Source of the DNA: an uncultured Clostridium sp.
GTDB lineage: Bacteria > Bacillota > Clostridia > Lachnospirales > Lachnospiraceae
DNA: 56,897 bases
Assembly (NCBI GenBank): GCA_946498245.1
Contig: CAMMNN010000002.1
Span: 1 to 56,897, forward strand
Direction of reading: 5' to 3'
The notes under the pieces: generated by a model
Databases searched by the model: none
What the model was told of the DNA's origin: nothing
The model's input: the letters and a program-made list of their open reading frames with translations, nothing else
Program-made: the position numbers and the translations under genes
Shown: positions 16,491-23,913 of the stretch, piece after piece
How the letters are laid out: every line of letters starts with the position of its first letter
How positions within the stretch are numbered: the first letter of the stretch is position 1

Positions 16491-16542
16491 ATCAACACGA
16501 GTGTATATCCATTATCTTACAGAATGGCCCCTATATTGTCAA
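16491..16542 (-). promoter_or_regulatory. Promoter and operator of the PTS gene
   Basis: TTGACA (16537-16542), a 17-base spacer and TAAGAT (16514-16519) form the promoter on the minus strand. The box ATCAACACGAGTGTATAT (16491-16508) lies at the expected transcript start and is the fifth copy of the island's operator motif. Confidence 0.75.
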
Positions 16543-16550
16543 GTGCAACA

Positions 16551-16577
16551 GGCCCCCTGATTCCATTTCAGGGGGCC
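16551..16577. terminator. GC-rich hairpin downstream of the PepSY gene
   Basis: A perfect 10-bp stem (GGCCCCCTGA with TCAGGGGGCC, 7-base loop) separates the PepSY gene from the PTS promoter. There is no clear U-tract, so it may only protect the mRNA 3' end. Confidence 0.45.
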
Positions 16578-16596
16578 CGCCTGCTCTGTGTTTTCA

Positions 16597-17415
16597 TTAA
16601 TCGTAAATGCTCTCTACATCCCAGTCCACAATATTTCCCGTATCGGCGTCCACTTCAAACTCATATTCCATGGTGCCGAAGATAAATTTGCCGTCGTATA
16701 CAAGGTGTCTGTCATCATAATCCAGTTTTATTCTTCCCCAGGTTACCTGAGAATCCGTCAGACCTGCCGTTTCCAGAGCCTTGGCTTTGGCCTGCGCTTC
16801 CGTCACTGCCGTCGAAATCGTTCCGGTTCCATTGCCTTTGCCTTTTCCATTGTTCTCTAACTGGTAAAATTTCTCGGCATCGTAATCCCAGCTAATAATC
16901 TCCCCGGTAGTTCCGTTGATTTCATAGTCGTATTCTTTATTGTCGCTGGTGTAAAATTCCACCTCATAATTCTGCCTGCCGTCGTCGTAATCCAGTTTTA
17001 CGTGGATAAAAGGTATATCTTCCTCTTTTACGCCGCTGTGGCTTACAGCCGCTGCCTTGGCCTCCTCTGACGTAATGGCAGCCTGATGGTTTCCCGCTCC
17101 CTTATTGTCGTAAAAATAAGCGATTTCCGCGTCGTAATCTACGCTGATAATATTGCCCGTGACCGCATCAATCTCGTAATCGTATTCTTTGTAATCACTG
17201 GTAAAAAATTCCACTTCGTAGCGCTGTCTGCCATCGTCGTAGTCCAGTTTTGCGTGGATATACGTTGTCTGATCCTGGGTCACCCCTGCGTTCTCCAAGG
17301 CAATGGCTTTGGCTCTGTCTTCTGTAATCTCTGCTGCAAATACGTTCATTGCCATAGCCGTGCAAATGGCTGCCGCCGCCAGTCCTGTTCCTAAAAAAGC
17401 CGCTCTCTTCTTCAT
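16597..17415 (-). CDS. Secreted protein with three PepSY domains
   Basis: The 272-residue protein starts with a Sec signal peptide (MKKRAAFLGTGLAAAAIC to about AFA) and then has three tandem PepSY repeats of about 75 residues. Each begins with an AKA(I/A)AL helix and ends in strands such as KLDYDDGRQRYEVEF and YEIDAVTGNIISVDYDAE. PepSY domains bind or inhibit peptidases or act as sensors outside the cell; the exact target is unknown. The ATG at 17415 is chosen for the GGAGGG site eight bases upstream. It is divergent from a two-component system whose own operon ends in another triple-PepSY protein. Confidence 0.85.
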   Translation of the reverse strand: MKKRAAFLGTGLAAAAICTAMAMNVFAAEITEDRAKAIALENAGVTQDQTTYIHAKLDYDDGRQRYEVEFFTSDYKEYDYEIDAVTGNIISVDYDAEIAYFYDNKGAGNHQAAITSEEAKAAAVSHSGVKEEDIPFIHVKLDYDDGRQNYEVEFYTSDNKEYDYEINGTTGEIISWDYDAEKFYQLENNGKGKGNGTGTISTAVTEAQAKAKALETAGLTDSQVTWGRIKLDYDDRHLVYDGKFIFGTMEYEFEVDADTGNIVDWDVESIYD

Positions 17416-17556
17416 TATATATTCCCTCCATATCATTTTTTGTTGGTCTGTTTTCTTTTGATAGCACTATCCTAAAAAACAATTATTAAAAAAACATTAA
17501 AGAATAAAAAATAATTCTGCTTTTTAACGCTCATACTAATTTCCGGAGGTGATTTT

Positions 17557-17712
17557 ATGAGCAGTCGGGCAAAAGACGCTGACCGTTATGGTGACGGAGA
17601 CGTGCCGGAAGTCGATACGGAACCTTATAAAAACAATCAGTACGAGCCGCATCCTCAAACCAGCGGCGATAATCAGGCAAAAGACAACAGGAAGGAAAAC
17701 CATCTGCAGTAA
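17557..17712 (+). CDS. 51-residue hydrophilic protein, unknown function
   Basis: A short frame starts with ATG after an ideal GGAGGTGA ribosome-binding site six bases upstream and ends before a stem-loop terminator. The predicted 51 residues (MSSRAKDADRYGDGDVPEVD at the start) are strongly charged, rich in Asp, Asn, Gln and Lys, and lack hydrophobic segments or cysteines; the protein may be disordered. No family was recognised. Placement between divergent PepSY and response-regulator genes hints at, but does not show, a link to that stress/sensing locus. Confidence 0.6.
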   Translation: MSSRAKDADRYGDGDVPEVDTEPYKNNQYEPHPQTSGDNQAKDNRKENHLQ

Positions 17713-17726
17713 CACTGTGTCATTGG

Positions 17727-17765
17727 GGCGCCGAAAAACCGTCTGAATTAACGGTTTTTGGCGCC
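17727..17765 (+). terminator. Terminator of the 51-residue gene
   Basis: GGCGCCGAAAAACCGT (17727-17742) pairs with ACGGTTTTTGGCGCC (17751-17765), with one bulged base and an 8-base loop. It lies 14 bases after the stop codon, but the tail is only moderately T-rich. Confidence 0.65.
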
Positions 17766-17910
17766 TCCCTGTTTATTCAATCCCACGCCGCTGCGTTATC
17801 GTTAATCTTTTCCTGCCCCCATTGAAATCCGGAGAATTTGTGGTATTCTGTAATTGTCTTTTCTATGTTAAATATATTGTTCACTTTCAGAATACAGGGA
17901 GGAATACATT

Positions 17911-18585
17911 ATGAGAATCCTCATCGCAGAAGACGAGCGGGATTTAAACCGGCTTATTGCCAAAACCTTAGAAAAAGAGGGATACGGGGTAGACGCCTGC
18001 TTTGACGGCGACGAAGCCCTTTACTATCTGGAACACACCGAATATGATGCCGCTGTCCTGGATATTATGATGCCGAAAAAAGACGGCTTGACAGTTTTAA
18101 AGGAAATCCGCCGGAAGGGAAACGATCTGCCCGTTATGTTTCTTACCGCCCGGGACAGTGTTTCCGACCGTGTCCAGGGCCTGGACTCCGGGGCAGACGA
18201 TTACCTCATTAAACCTTTTGATTTTGACGAGCTCCTGGCCCGTATCCGCTCCATGACCCGAAAGCGCTCTCCCCACGCCTCCAGTCTCATTACCATAGGC
18301 AGCCTCACATTAGACACTGGCTCCCATCAGGTCACCCGGGACGGAAAGCATATCGAATTATCCTCTAAGGAATACGCCATATTGGAATATATGTGTATGA
18401 ATCCCGGCATTGTTCTCTCACGGGAGAAAATCGAAAATCACATCTGGAATTACGATTACAGCGGCGGTTCCAATGTGGTTGACGTATATATCAGTTATTT
18501 ACGGAAAAAAATCGACGGGGGCCATTCCAAAAAACTGATCCGCACGGTCTGGGGATCCGGCTGGACCATTAAGGAGGATCTATGA
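17911..18585 (+). CDS. OmpR-family response regulator
   Basis: The 224-residue protein has an N-terminal receiver domain with acidic residues at 8-9 (AEDE), phospho-acceptor Asp51 (AVLDIMMPKKDGL) and the Lys in LIKPFDF, then a C-terminal winged-helix DNA-binding domain (SREKIENHIWNYDYSGGSNVVDVYISYLRKKI). An AGGGAGGAA site precedes the ATG. Its stop overlaps the histidine kinase start by four bases, so the two are translationally coupled. Likely targets include the flanking PepSY genes, by analogy with other PepSY-linked two-component systems. Confidence 0.95.
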   Translation: MRILIAEDERDLNRLIAKTLEKEGYGVDACFDGDEALYYLEHTEYDAAVLDIMMPKKDGLTVLKEIRRKGNDLPVMFLTARDSVSDRVQGLDSGADDYLIKPFDFDELLARIRSMTRKRSPHASSLITIGSLTLDTGSHQVTRDGKHIELSSKEYAILEYMCMNPGIVLSREKIENHIWNYDYSGGSNVVDVYISYLRKKIDGGHSKKLIRTVWGSGWTIKEDL

Positions 18586-19976
18586 AAAACGGCCTTTCTC
18601 TGAAACTCAAACTGACCCTTTGGTTTACCGGCTTTATGGCTCTCCTGGCGGCACTGTGTCTGGGACTGATTTTAATTGTCAGCAGCAGCGTGAACCGGAA
18701 TGAAGCCTTTCAAATTTTATCTCTCACAGTGCGGAACAATATCCCTAAGGTTTCCTCTGAAAATGGGTATTTAAGCCTTGATCCGGATTTTGAGTTTTAC
18801 ACCAACGAAGTTTATATGCTGATCTATAACCGGAACCATGCCCTTCTTTCCGGTCAGACGCCTCCTTCTTTTCCTGTGGACACTCCCCTGGAAAACGGCG
18901 TAACCCGCTTTGTGCCCGGAGGAAACGACGGTTTTTACGTTTTGGATTTCTGGATTCCCTTCGGATGGGAGGACGGCTTTTGGATCCGGGGCGTCCTTCA
19001 AAGCCCTGACGGCAGCCAGATGATCAACAGTATTTTTACCATTTTTTCTATTGTGCTTCCCTTCTTTATTCTAGCGGCTGCGCTGGGAGGCTATCTCATA
19101 ACCCGGAAAGCCCTGGCTCCCATTTCCGACATTGCCGATACTGCAGAAAGTATCTCTGAAGGAAAGGATTTAAGTCTGCGCATTGAAAAGACAGGGCGCA
19201 GCCGGGAAATAAAGCGGCTGGCTCTGGCCTTTAACCATATGTTTGAACGGCTGGAGCAGTCCTTTGAGGCGGAAAAGCAGTTTACCTCCGACGCTTCCCA
19301 CGAGCTTAGGACCCCCACCACCGTCATTCTGGCCCAATGCAGCTATGCCGGGAAACACGCGGAAACTGTCCAGGAATATCAGGAATCTATAGAGGTCATT
19401 GAACGGCAGGCCCGAAAAATGTCTCTCCTTACGGATCGCCTTTTAGACATGACCCGGCTGGATTTGGGAACACAGCCCCTTCATATGGAGCAGGTAAATC
19501 TCAGCGAAATGGTTTCCGTCCTCTGTGAAGAGCAGGACACCGGAAACCGGGGAATCTCAATCGCTCCATTGATTGAAGACGGAATATACACAGAAGGGGA
19601 TCCCTTCCTTTTGTCCCGGGCCATCTCCAATCTTTTAGACAATGCCCGTAAGTATGGCAAAGAACAGGGCTATATCAAAGTCCGCCTTTCCCGTACTTCC
19701 GCTTCCGCTGTCCTGGAGGTAGAAGACAATGGCATTGGAATCCGACAGGAGGATTTAAGCAAAATATGGCAGCGCTTTTATCAAGCCAACCCCTCCCGTG
19801 ACTCCGGAAGCGGCCTGGGACTGGGGCTATCCATGGTACGGCAGATTATTGTTCTCCATAAAGGCGATATAACCGTCCAAAGCACGCCCGGAACAGGAAG
19901 TATTTTTACTGTAATCCTCCCCCTGGCCGACTCCGAAAAATCCAGTACCCTTAAAAACATTTCCATTCTCTCATAA
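18582..19976 (+). CDS. Membrane sensor histidine kinase
   Basis: The 464-residue kinase has two membrane segments (about residues 10-32 and 151-172) flanking an extracellular sensor region of about 115 residues. A HAMP domain follows, then the H-box FTSDASHELRTPTTV with the phospho-accepting histidine near residue 244, the N-box NLLDNARKYG, and ATP-binding motifs VEDNGIGI and GSGLGLGLSM. It phosphorylates the response regulator encoded immediately upstream. The sensed signal is unknown; association with PepSY proteins suggests an envelope cue. Confidence 0.95.
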   Translation: MKNGLSLKLKLTLWFTGFMALLAALCLGLILIVSSSVNRNEAFQILSLTVRNNIPKVSSENGYLSLDPDFEFYTNEVYMLIYNRNHALLSGQTPPSFPVDTPLENGVTRFVPGGNDGFYVLDFWIPFGWEDGFWIRGVLQSPDGSQMINSIFTIFSIVLPFFILAAALGGYLITRKALAPISDIADTAESISEGKDLSLRIEKTGRSREIKRLALAFNHMFERLEQSFEAEKQFTSDASHELRTPTTVILAQCSYAGKHAETVQEYQESIEVIERQARKMSLLTDRLLDMTRLDLGTQPLHMEQVNLSEMVSVLCEEQDTGNRGISIAPLIEDGIYTEGDPFLLSRAISNLLDNARKYGKEQGYIKVRLSRTSASAVLEVEDNGIGIRQEDLSKIWQRFYQANPSRDSGSGLGLGLSMVRQIIVLHKGDITVQSTPGTGSIFTVILPLADSEKSSTLKNISILS

Positions 19977-20009
19977 TTTTTTAATAATTATCATGTAATA
20001 TGATACCAA

Positions 20010-20070
20010 GGTCCCAAAGTCAGAAATCCGACGCAAGCTTGCTTGCAGGAGGGCTTCTGACCTTGGGACC
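20010..20070. repeat. Long inverted repeat between kinase and PepSY lipoprotein
   Basis: GGTCCCAAAGTCAGAA (20010-20025) is nearly complementary to TTCTGACCTTGGGACC (20055-20070), one mismatch in 16. The loop contains the palindrome GCAAGCTTGC. No U-tract follows, so it looks more like a processing/stability hairpin or a small mobile repeat than a terminator. Confidence 0.6.
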
Positions 20071-20101
20071 CGCCAAAACATGAATAAGGAAGGGGTTTTA
20101 T

Positions 20102-21013
20102 ATGAAAAAACAGAATCCTAACAAACAATCTTTCACCTCTCGCCTTCGGGGAGCTGCCGTTCTCTCCGCCTGCTCCCTGAGCCTGCTGCTGGCTTCCTGT
20201 TCTAATCAGCCCGCTTCTTCTTCCGCTGATTACATCGGAATCGACGCAGCAAAGGAAGCGGCTCTCAATGCCTCTGGCCTTTCTTCCGGCAGTGTGTCCT
20301 TTTCCTCTGCAGGATTGGACTCCAAAAACAATATTTTTTATTATGAAGTTGTTTTTTCTGACGGAACTACTCAGTGGGAGTACGATATTGACGCTTTAAC
20401 CGGCGTCGTTATTGAAGAAAAGATACTGTCCCAGGAATCCGCAGCAGAATCAGAAACGGCCCCCTCTGTTCCTGCTGAAACTCAGGAAACCGCCATGGAA
20501 GTTCAAGCATCCGCAGGGGAAACCCAGGCGGCTGCCAAAGGAACTCAGCCGTCCTCCTCTTCTTCTCTGGACTCCAATTCCGCCCTATCCATCGCTCTGG
20601 CCCACGCCGGCCTTACGGAAGAGGATCTGGTCTTTTCTAAGGTGGAGCCTGATTTTGATGACGGGATTTCCATTATTGACGTAGAATTTGTTTCCAAAGA
20701 CGGTACGGAATACGACTATGAACTGAGAGCCGATGACGGCGTGATCCTCAGCTTTGACCAGGACGCCGAGCTGAAGCTTCCCCCTGTAGGTAAGGACAGC
20801 GGCATTATTGAAGAAAATCAGGCAAAGGATGCCGTCCTGTCCCGGGTTCCAGGAGCCGCAGCCGAGGACATTACTATCTTTTTGGAAGAAGACGACGGCA
20901 GACTGGAATACAAGGGCCGTCTTTTATACGAGGATATGCTTTACGAATTTAAGATAGATCCTTACAGCGGTATTCTCGTTGAATGGGAAGCGGAGCGTGT
21001 TTTTGTTTCATAG
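20102..21013 (+). CDS. PepSY-domain lipoprotein
   Basis: The 303-residue protein has a lipoprotein signal peptide ending in a lipobox (LLLASC, Cys33). Three PepSY-like repeats follow: about residues 42-105, 160-222 and 238-302, each with a helix such as AAKEAALNASGL and a strand with acidic residues such as YDIDALTGVVIEE. A Glu/Ala/Gln-rich linker (about 110-155) separates repeats 1 and 2. It follows the response regulator and kinase on the same strand after a large hairpin, so it is likely co-transcribed and may act as the accessory sensor. AAGGAAGGGG precedes the start. Confidence 0.83.
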   Translation: MKKQNPNKQSFTSRLRGAAVLSACSLSLLLASCSNQPASSSADYIGIDAAKEAALNASGLSSGSVSFSSAGLDSKNNIFYYEVVFSDGTTQWEYDIDALTGVVIEEKILSQESAAESETAPSVPAETQETAMEVQASAGETQAAAKGTQPSSSSSLDSNSALSIALAHAGLTEEDLVFSKVEPDFDDGISIIDVEFVSKDGTEYDYELRADDGVILSFDQDAELKLPPVGKDSGIIEENQAKDAVLSRVPGAAAEDITIFLEEDDGRLEYKGRLLYEDMLYEFKIDPYSGILVEWEAERVFVS

Positions 21014-21042
21014 AAACGAAGTTTCCTATAGAATCAAAAAGG

Positions 21043-21062
21043 ATCCTGCAAAGCAGGATTCT
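21043..21062. repeat. Dispersed 20-base hairpin repeat, copy 1
   Basis: The sequence ATCCTGCAAAGCAGGATTCT, which folds as an ATCCTGC/GCAGGAT hairpin with an AAA loop, is found here after the PepSY lipoprotein gene and again, identically, at 41909-41928. In both places it sits among other small GC-rich hairpins in an intergenic region. Confidence 0.65.
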
Positions 21063-21110
21063 CCGCCTACGGTGGGTCGTTTTAGCGACATGCCTCCTCT
21101 CCGCCGCTAG

Positions 21111-21205
21111 AATAAAAAAATACCCCGTCTGCTGCACTAGGCCAGCAGGCGAGGTATCAAAAAGGGGAGGATAAGTAGTTAAATTTCTCTTTTGTTTACA
21201 CTCAT
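21111..21205 (-). ncRNA. Candidate small RNA with C-rich (anti-SD) segment
   Basis: On the minus strand a TATACT -10 box (21206-21211, weak -35) is followed by about 85 bases without a coding frame and a strong terminator: a 15-bp imperfect stem at 21120-21157, then seven Ts. The region before the stem carries TTATCCTCCCCTTTTT, complementary to Shine-Dalgarno sequences such as GGGGAGGAT. This resembles Gram-positive regulatory RNAs that block ribosome-binding sites. The terminator could alternatively serve read-through from the larger RNA upstream. Confidence 0.4.
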
Positions 21206-21315
21206 AGTATAGACTCTTCCAAAAATTTTATACACAGAAATAAAAAAATTTTTCCAACTTGTATTTGTATTCCGTGACCTACTCCTTCATACTCATGCAA
21301 CAGTTTCGCCCACGC

Positions 21316-21825
21316 AAAAAAAGGCGGATACCGAATCTTTTTCTTTTCGATATCCGCCCTTATACTATCTCATCCATTGGACTATAAAACCTCTCTTTTC
21401 TTTTTTATCTTTTGGATGTTCGCCTTGCGGCTCTGACATCTGGTCTTGTGTTTTAGAGAGTGCACTTACCATTTTTCTTCTTGCCGCATTGCTTTTTGTA
21501 CCTTTTTGTTGTTTTCACAACAGATACTTATCTATATGAAATTTTTCTCTTTTCCATCTCCTCTTGCAATCTCACCCATTCTCTTTTCTTTCTTCAATTC
21601 TTTCCTTATCTGGTTTCGTTAGATTTCTCTTTTTATAGTTTCTCGTCCTATAAAATTTTTTCTAATCGATTGTCCTGAGATATTTCATTTTGTATCTACG
21701 GGCTTTTTGCTTCGGTACGATGGTTCCCTGGCCAAAGTCTTATCTTTTCTGATAAACTAGCCGCTATTTACGTTCTCGGTGGACTGTACCTCCTTTACTT
21801 AGATTTGTAATGCTTTCTTTTGATG
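21316..21825 (-). ncRNA. Candidate large structured non-coding RNA (~0.5 kb)
   Basis: A minus-strand transcript of about 510 bases is predicted between a consensus promoter (21831-21859) and an intrinsic terminator: a 13-bp stem (21323-21335 with 21346-21358), then seven Ts. No frame longer than a few dozen codons with a ribosome-binding site is present on that strand. Stable elements include a 6-bp stem with GAAA tetraloop (21507-21522) and a helix capped by a GCAA tetraloop with tandem G-A pairs, k-turn-like (21415-21440). Its 3' half (ACATC) can alternatively pair with CATCCA at 21371-21376 on the plus strand. It was not matched to RNase P, tmRNA, SRP, 6S or intron signatures; large orphan RNAs (ROOL, OLE, raiA types) are possible relatives. 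Confidence 0.55.
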
Positions 21826-21830
21826 GTTTT

Positions 21831-21859
21831 AGTATAGCTCATCCGCGCGAATTTGTCAA
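21831..21859 (-). promoter_or_regulatory. Consensus promoter of the large RNA
   Basis: TTGACA (21854-21859), a 17-base spacer and TATACT (21831-21836) on the minus strand form a strong vegetative promoter with no protein-coding gene downstream. Confidence 0.75.
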
Positions 21860-22100
21860 TGCTTTTTCTTATTTTTTATAATATTTTTTATTAATTTTCT
21901 TGTTGTATGATTCTATTACAATTGTTTCTATTTTTGTACACTATTTCAGCCTTTTTTATAGGTAATTTATTGTTTTTTCAGTTTATTCTTTTGTAACCTT
22001 CCAACTTCATTTTGAAGATATTTTACAAGCCCTATGGGAAGGGAAATGATACAATCAGTATTGGCAAAACTGTTCATATTTTAAGAAAGGATATAAGACT

Positions 22101-22523
22101 ATGGATTTAGAAAACAGAAAATGCGTTATGGTAATTGACGAAAATCTGCCTCTGGGACTGGTTGCCAACACGGCGGCCATTATGGGAATCACCCTTGGAA
22201 AAGAAATGCCGGAAGTCGTTGGGGCCAATGTCATAGACCGCAGCGGCAACCGGCATTTAGGGATTATTGAATTTCCGGTACCCATTCTGAAAGGCTCTCC
22301 GGAAATTATGAAATCTATCAGAGAATCATTATTTCAGCCAGAATACCAGGATTTATCCGTCGTTGATTTTTCGGATCTGGCCCAGGGCTGTAAAACCTAT
22401 TCCGAATTTATAGAAAAAATGGCCCATACCCGTGAAGAATCTCTGGAGTATTTTGGCCTTGCTATCTGTGGGCCAAAGAAAAAAGTAAATAAGCTTACCG
22501 GGAGTATGCCATTGCTTCGATAA
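22101..22523 (+). CDS. DUF2000-family protein
   Basis: The 140-residue protein matches the DUF2000 family (peptidyl-tRNA-hydrolase-II-like fold) in its N-terminal VMVIDENLPLGLVANTAAI and the later EFPVPILKGSP and GPKKKVNKLTG segments. Family members are usually 130-140 residues, so this is full length. Function is uncharacterised; a role in RNA or ligand binding is possible from the fold only. It stands alone on the plus strand with an AAAGGA site upstream, between the non-coding-RNA region and the convergent MATE operon. Confidence 0.8.
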   Translation: MDLENRKCVMVIDENLPLGLVANTAAIMGITLGKEMPEVVGANVIDRSGNRHLGIIEFPVPILKGSPEIMKSIRESLFQPEYQDLSVVDFSDLAQGCKTYSEFIEKMAHTREESLEYFGLAICGPKKKVNKLTGSMPLLR

Positions 22524-22566
22524 AGAAACTCTCCGGCGCCAAAAAGGCTGAAAGAGCTGTCGTCTG

Positions 22567-23913
22567 CTATGCCGTCTGTTCTTTCAGCATGAATTTCTCC
22601 TTTTTATGGTACACATAATAGGGAACTTCATAGGCCAGCATTACAATCCACCCGAAAAGGCAGCAGTAAGCGATCCCAGGCATTCCCAGGGCCGGAATGA
22701 GAAAGGCTGCTGACAGTACGCGGCTTCCGATCTGCAGGAAGGTACTTACCAGGCACAAGTTCATCTGCCCCCAGCCCCGCACATATCCCTGGAGGCCGTT
22801 GGTGAGGCCGGGAAGGACGTATAAAAAGGCCATAATGTGCAGGTAAGTAACCCCCAGGGGAATCATGACATTGTCGGGATCCGAAGAAAACAGGCCCATA
22901 ACAGGCCGCGCCCCGGCGAAAATAATAATGCCGATTATGACGCCGTAAATGACTTCCATGGTCATACCCACCCGGAAAGAACGGTACACCCGCTCTCCTT
23001 TTTTTGCCCCTCTGTTTTGGGCGGCAAAGGTGGTAATGGCCGCGCCGATGCTCTGTTCCGGCTGAAATACAAAATCGTCCACCCGGTTTACCGCATTAAA
23101 GGCCGCTATGACATCCACGCCCAGGGGATTTACAAAGGTCTGGATCAGCAGCTTTCCTACATTAAGGGTAATCTTCTGCATTCCCGTTGACCAGCTATAT
23201 TGAATGGTTCTCCGTAAAATACTCCGGTCAATACAAAACTCCTTTGGCGCCAGGGCCAGCACTGACGATTTCTTTCTGGAATAAGCGATACACAAAAGGG
23301 AAGCCAATATCTGGGAAATCAGCGTCCCGGCGGCGGCTCCGTATACGCCGCCTTTTATTCCCACTACCAGGATCAGATCTAAAATAATATTCAGGACTGA
23401 GGAAAAAATCAAAAAATACAGAGGCGTCTGGGCGTCTCCCATACTTCTGAGGGCTGTCGCGTACAGATTATACAAAAAGACAAAGAGAAGCCCGGGAGCC
23501 ACTACCCTCAGATAGCCTGCAGTCAGTGCCAAAACCTCTTCCGGAGTCCGGATCAATTGCAGGATCCAGACCGCTCCGATCCACAGAATCAGGGAAAGGA
23601 GGCCAAAAACCAGACCTCCGAAGACTGTAGCCGTTCCCATTTCTATCCGCAGCTTCTTTTCATTTTTTGCACCGAAATATTCGCTGATGAGCACTCCTAT
23701 ACCGTTGCAGACCCCTACAATGAAAAATGTAAGGACGTTCATCAATGGATTGGCGATTCCCACAGCGGCCTGGGCTTCATTTCCCACAAAGCGGCCTACA
23801 ATAATGGAATCCGCCGCATTATACGTAAGCTGAAACATATTTCCCAATATGAGAGGAATGGCAAACCGGACCAAATGGCCCTTGATGCTTCCCTGAGTCA
23901 TATCCGTTTTCAT
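22567..23913 (-). CDS. MATE-family efflux transporter (third of three)
   Basis: This 448-residue inner-membrane protein has the twelve-helix pattern of MATE exporters, with the N-terminal LILGNMFQLTYNAADSIIVGRFVG motif and its partner region near residue 260 (VDVIAAFNAVNRVDDF). MATE proteins expel drugs or metabolites in exchange for Na+ or H+. Its ATG overlaps the stop of the upstream MATE gene (ATGA), so the two are translationally coupled. Sequence differs clearly from the two other copies, so it is not a recent duplicate. Substrate unknown. Confidence 0.92.
   Translation of the reverse strand: MKTDMTQGSIKGHLVRFAIPLILGNMFQLTYNAADSIIVGRFVGNEAQAAVGIANPLMNVLTFFIVGVCNGIGVLISEYFGAKNEKKLRIEMGTATVFGGLVFGLLSLILWIGAVWILQLIRTPEEVLALTAGYLRVVAPGLLFVFLYNLYATALRSMGDAQTPLYFLIFSSVLNIILDLILVVGIKGGVYGAAAGTLISQILASLLCIAYSRKKSSVLALAPKEFCIDRSILRRTIQYSWSTGMQKITLNVGKLLIQTFVNPLGVDVIAAFNAVNRVDDFVFQPEQSIGAAITTFAAQNRGAKKGERVYRSFRVGMTMEVIYGVIIGIIIFAGARPVMGLFSSDPDNVMIPLGVTYLHIMAFLYVLPGLTNGLQGYVRGWGQMNLCLVSTFLQIGSRVLSAAFLIPALGMPGIAYCCLFGWIVMLAYEVPYYVYHKKEKFMLKEQTA

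Noticed and set aside
21460..21678. 72-codon plus-strand open frame (MHLPFFFLPH start)
   Set aside because: It has no ribosome-binding site, is composed mostly of Phe/Ser/Leu from a pyrimidine-rich strand, and lies opposite the predicted structured RNA.
21316..21825. RNase P RNA, tmRNA or self-splicing intron
   Set aside because: I looked for hallmark segments (AGGAAAGTCC-type P RNA core, CCA end of tmRNA, domain V of group II introns, P7 of group I introns) and did not find them; a covariance search is needed to exclude divergent forms.
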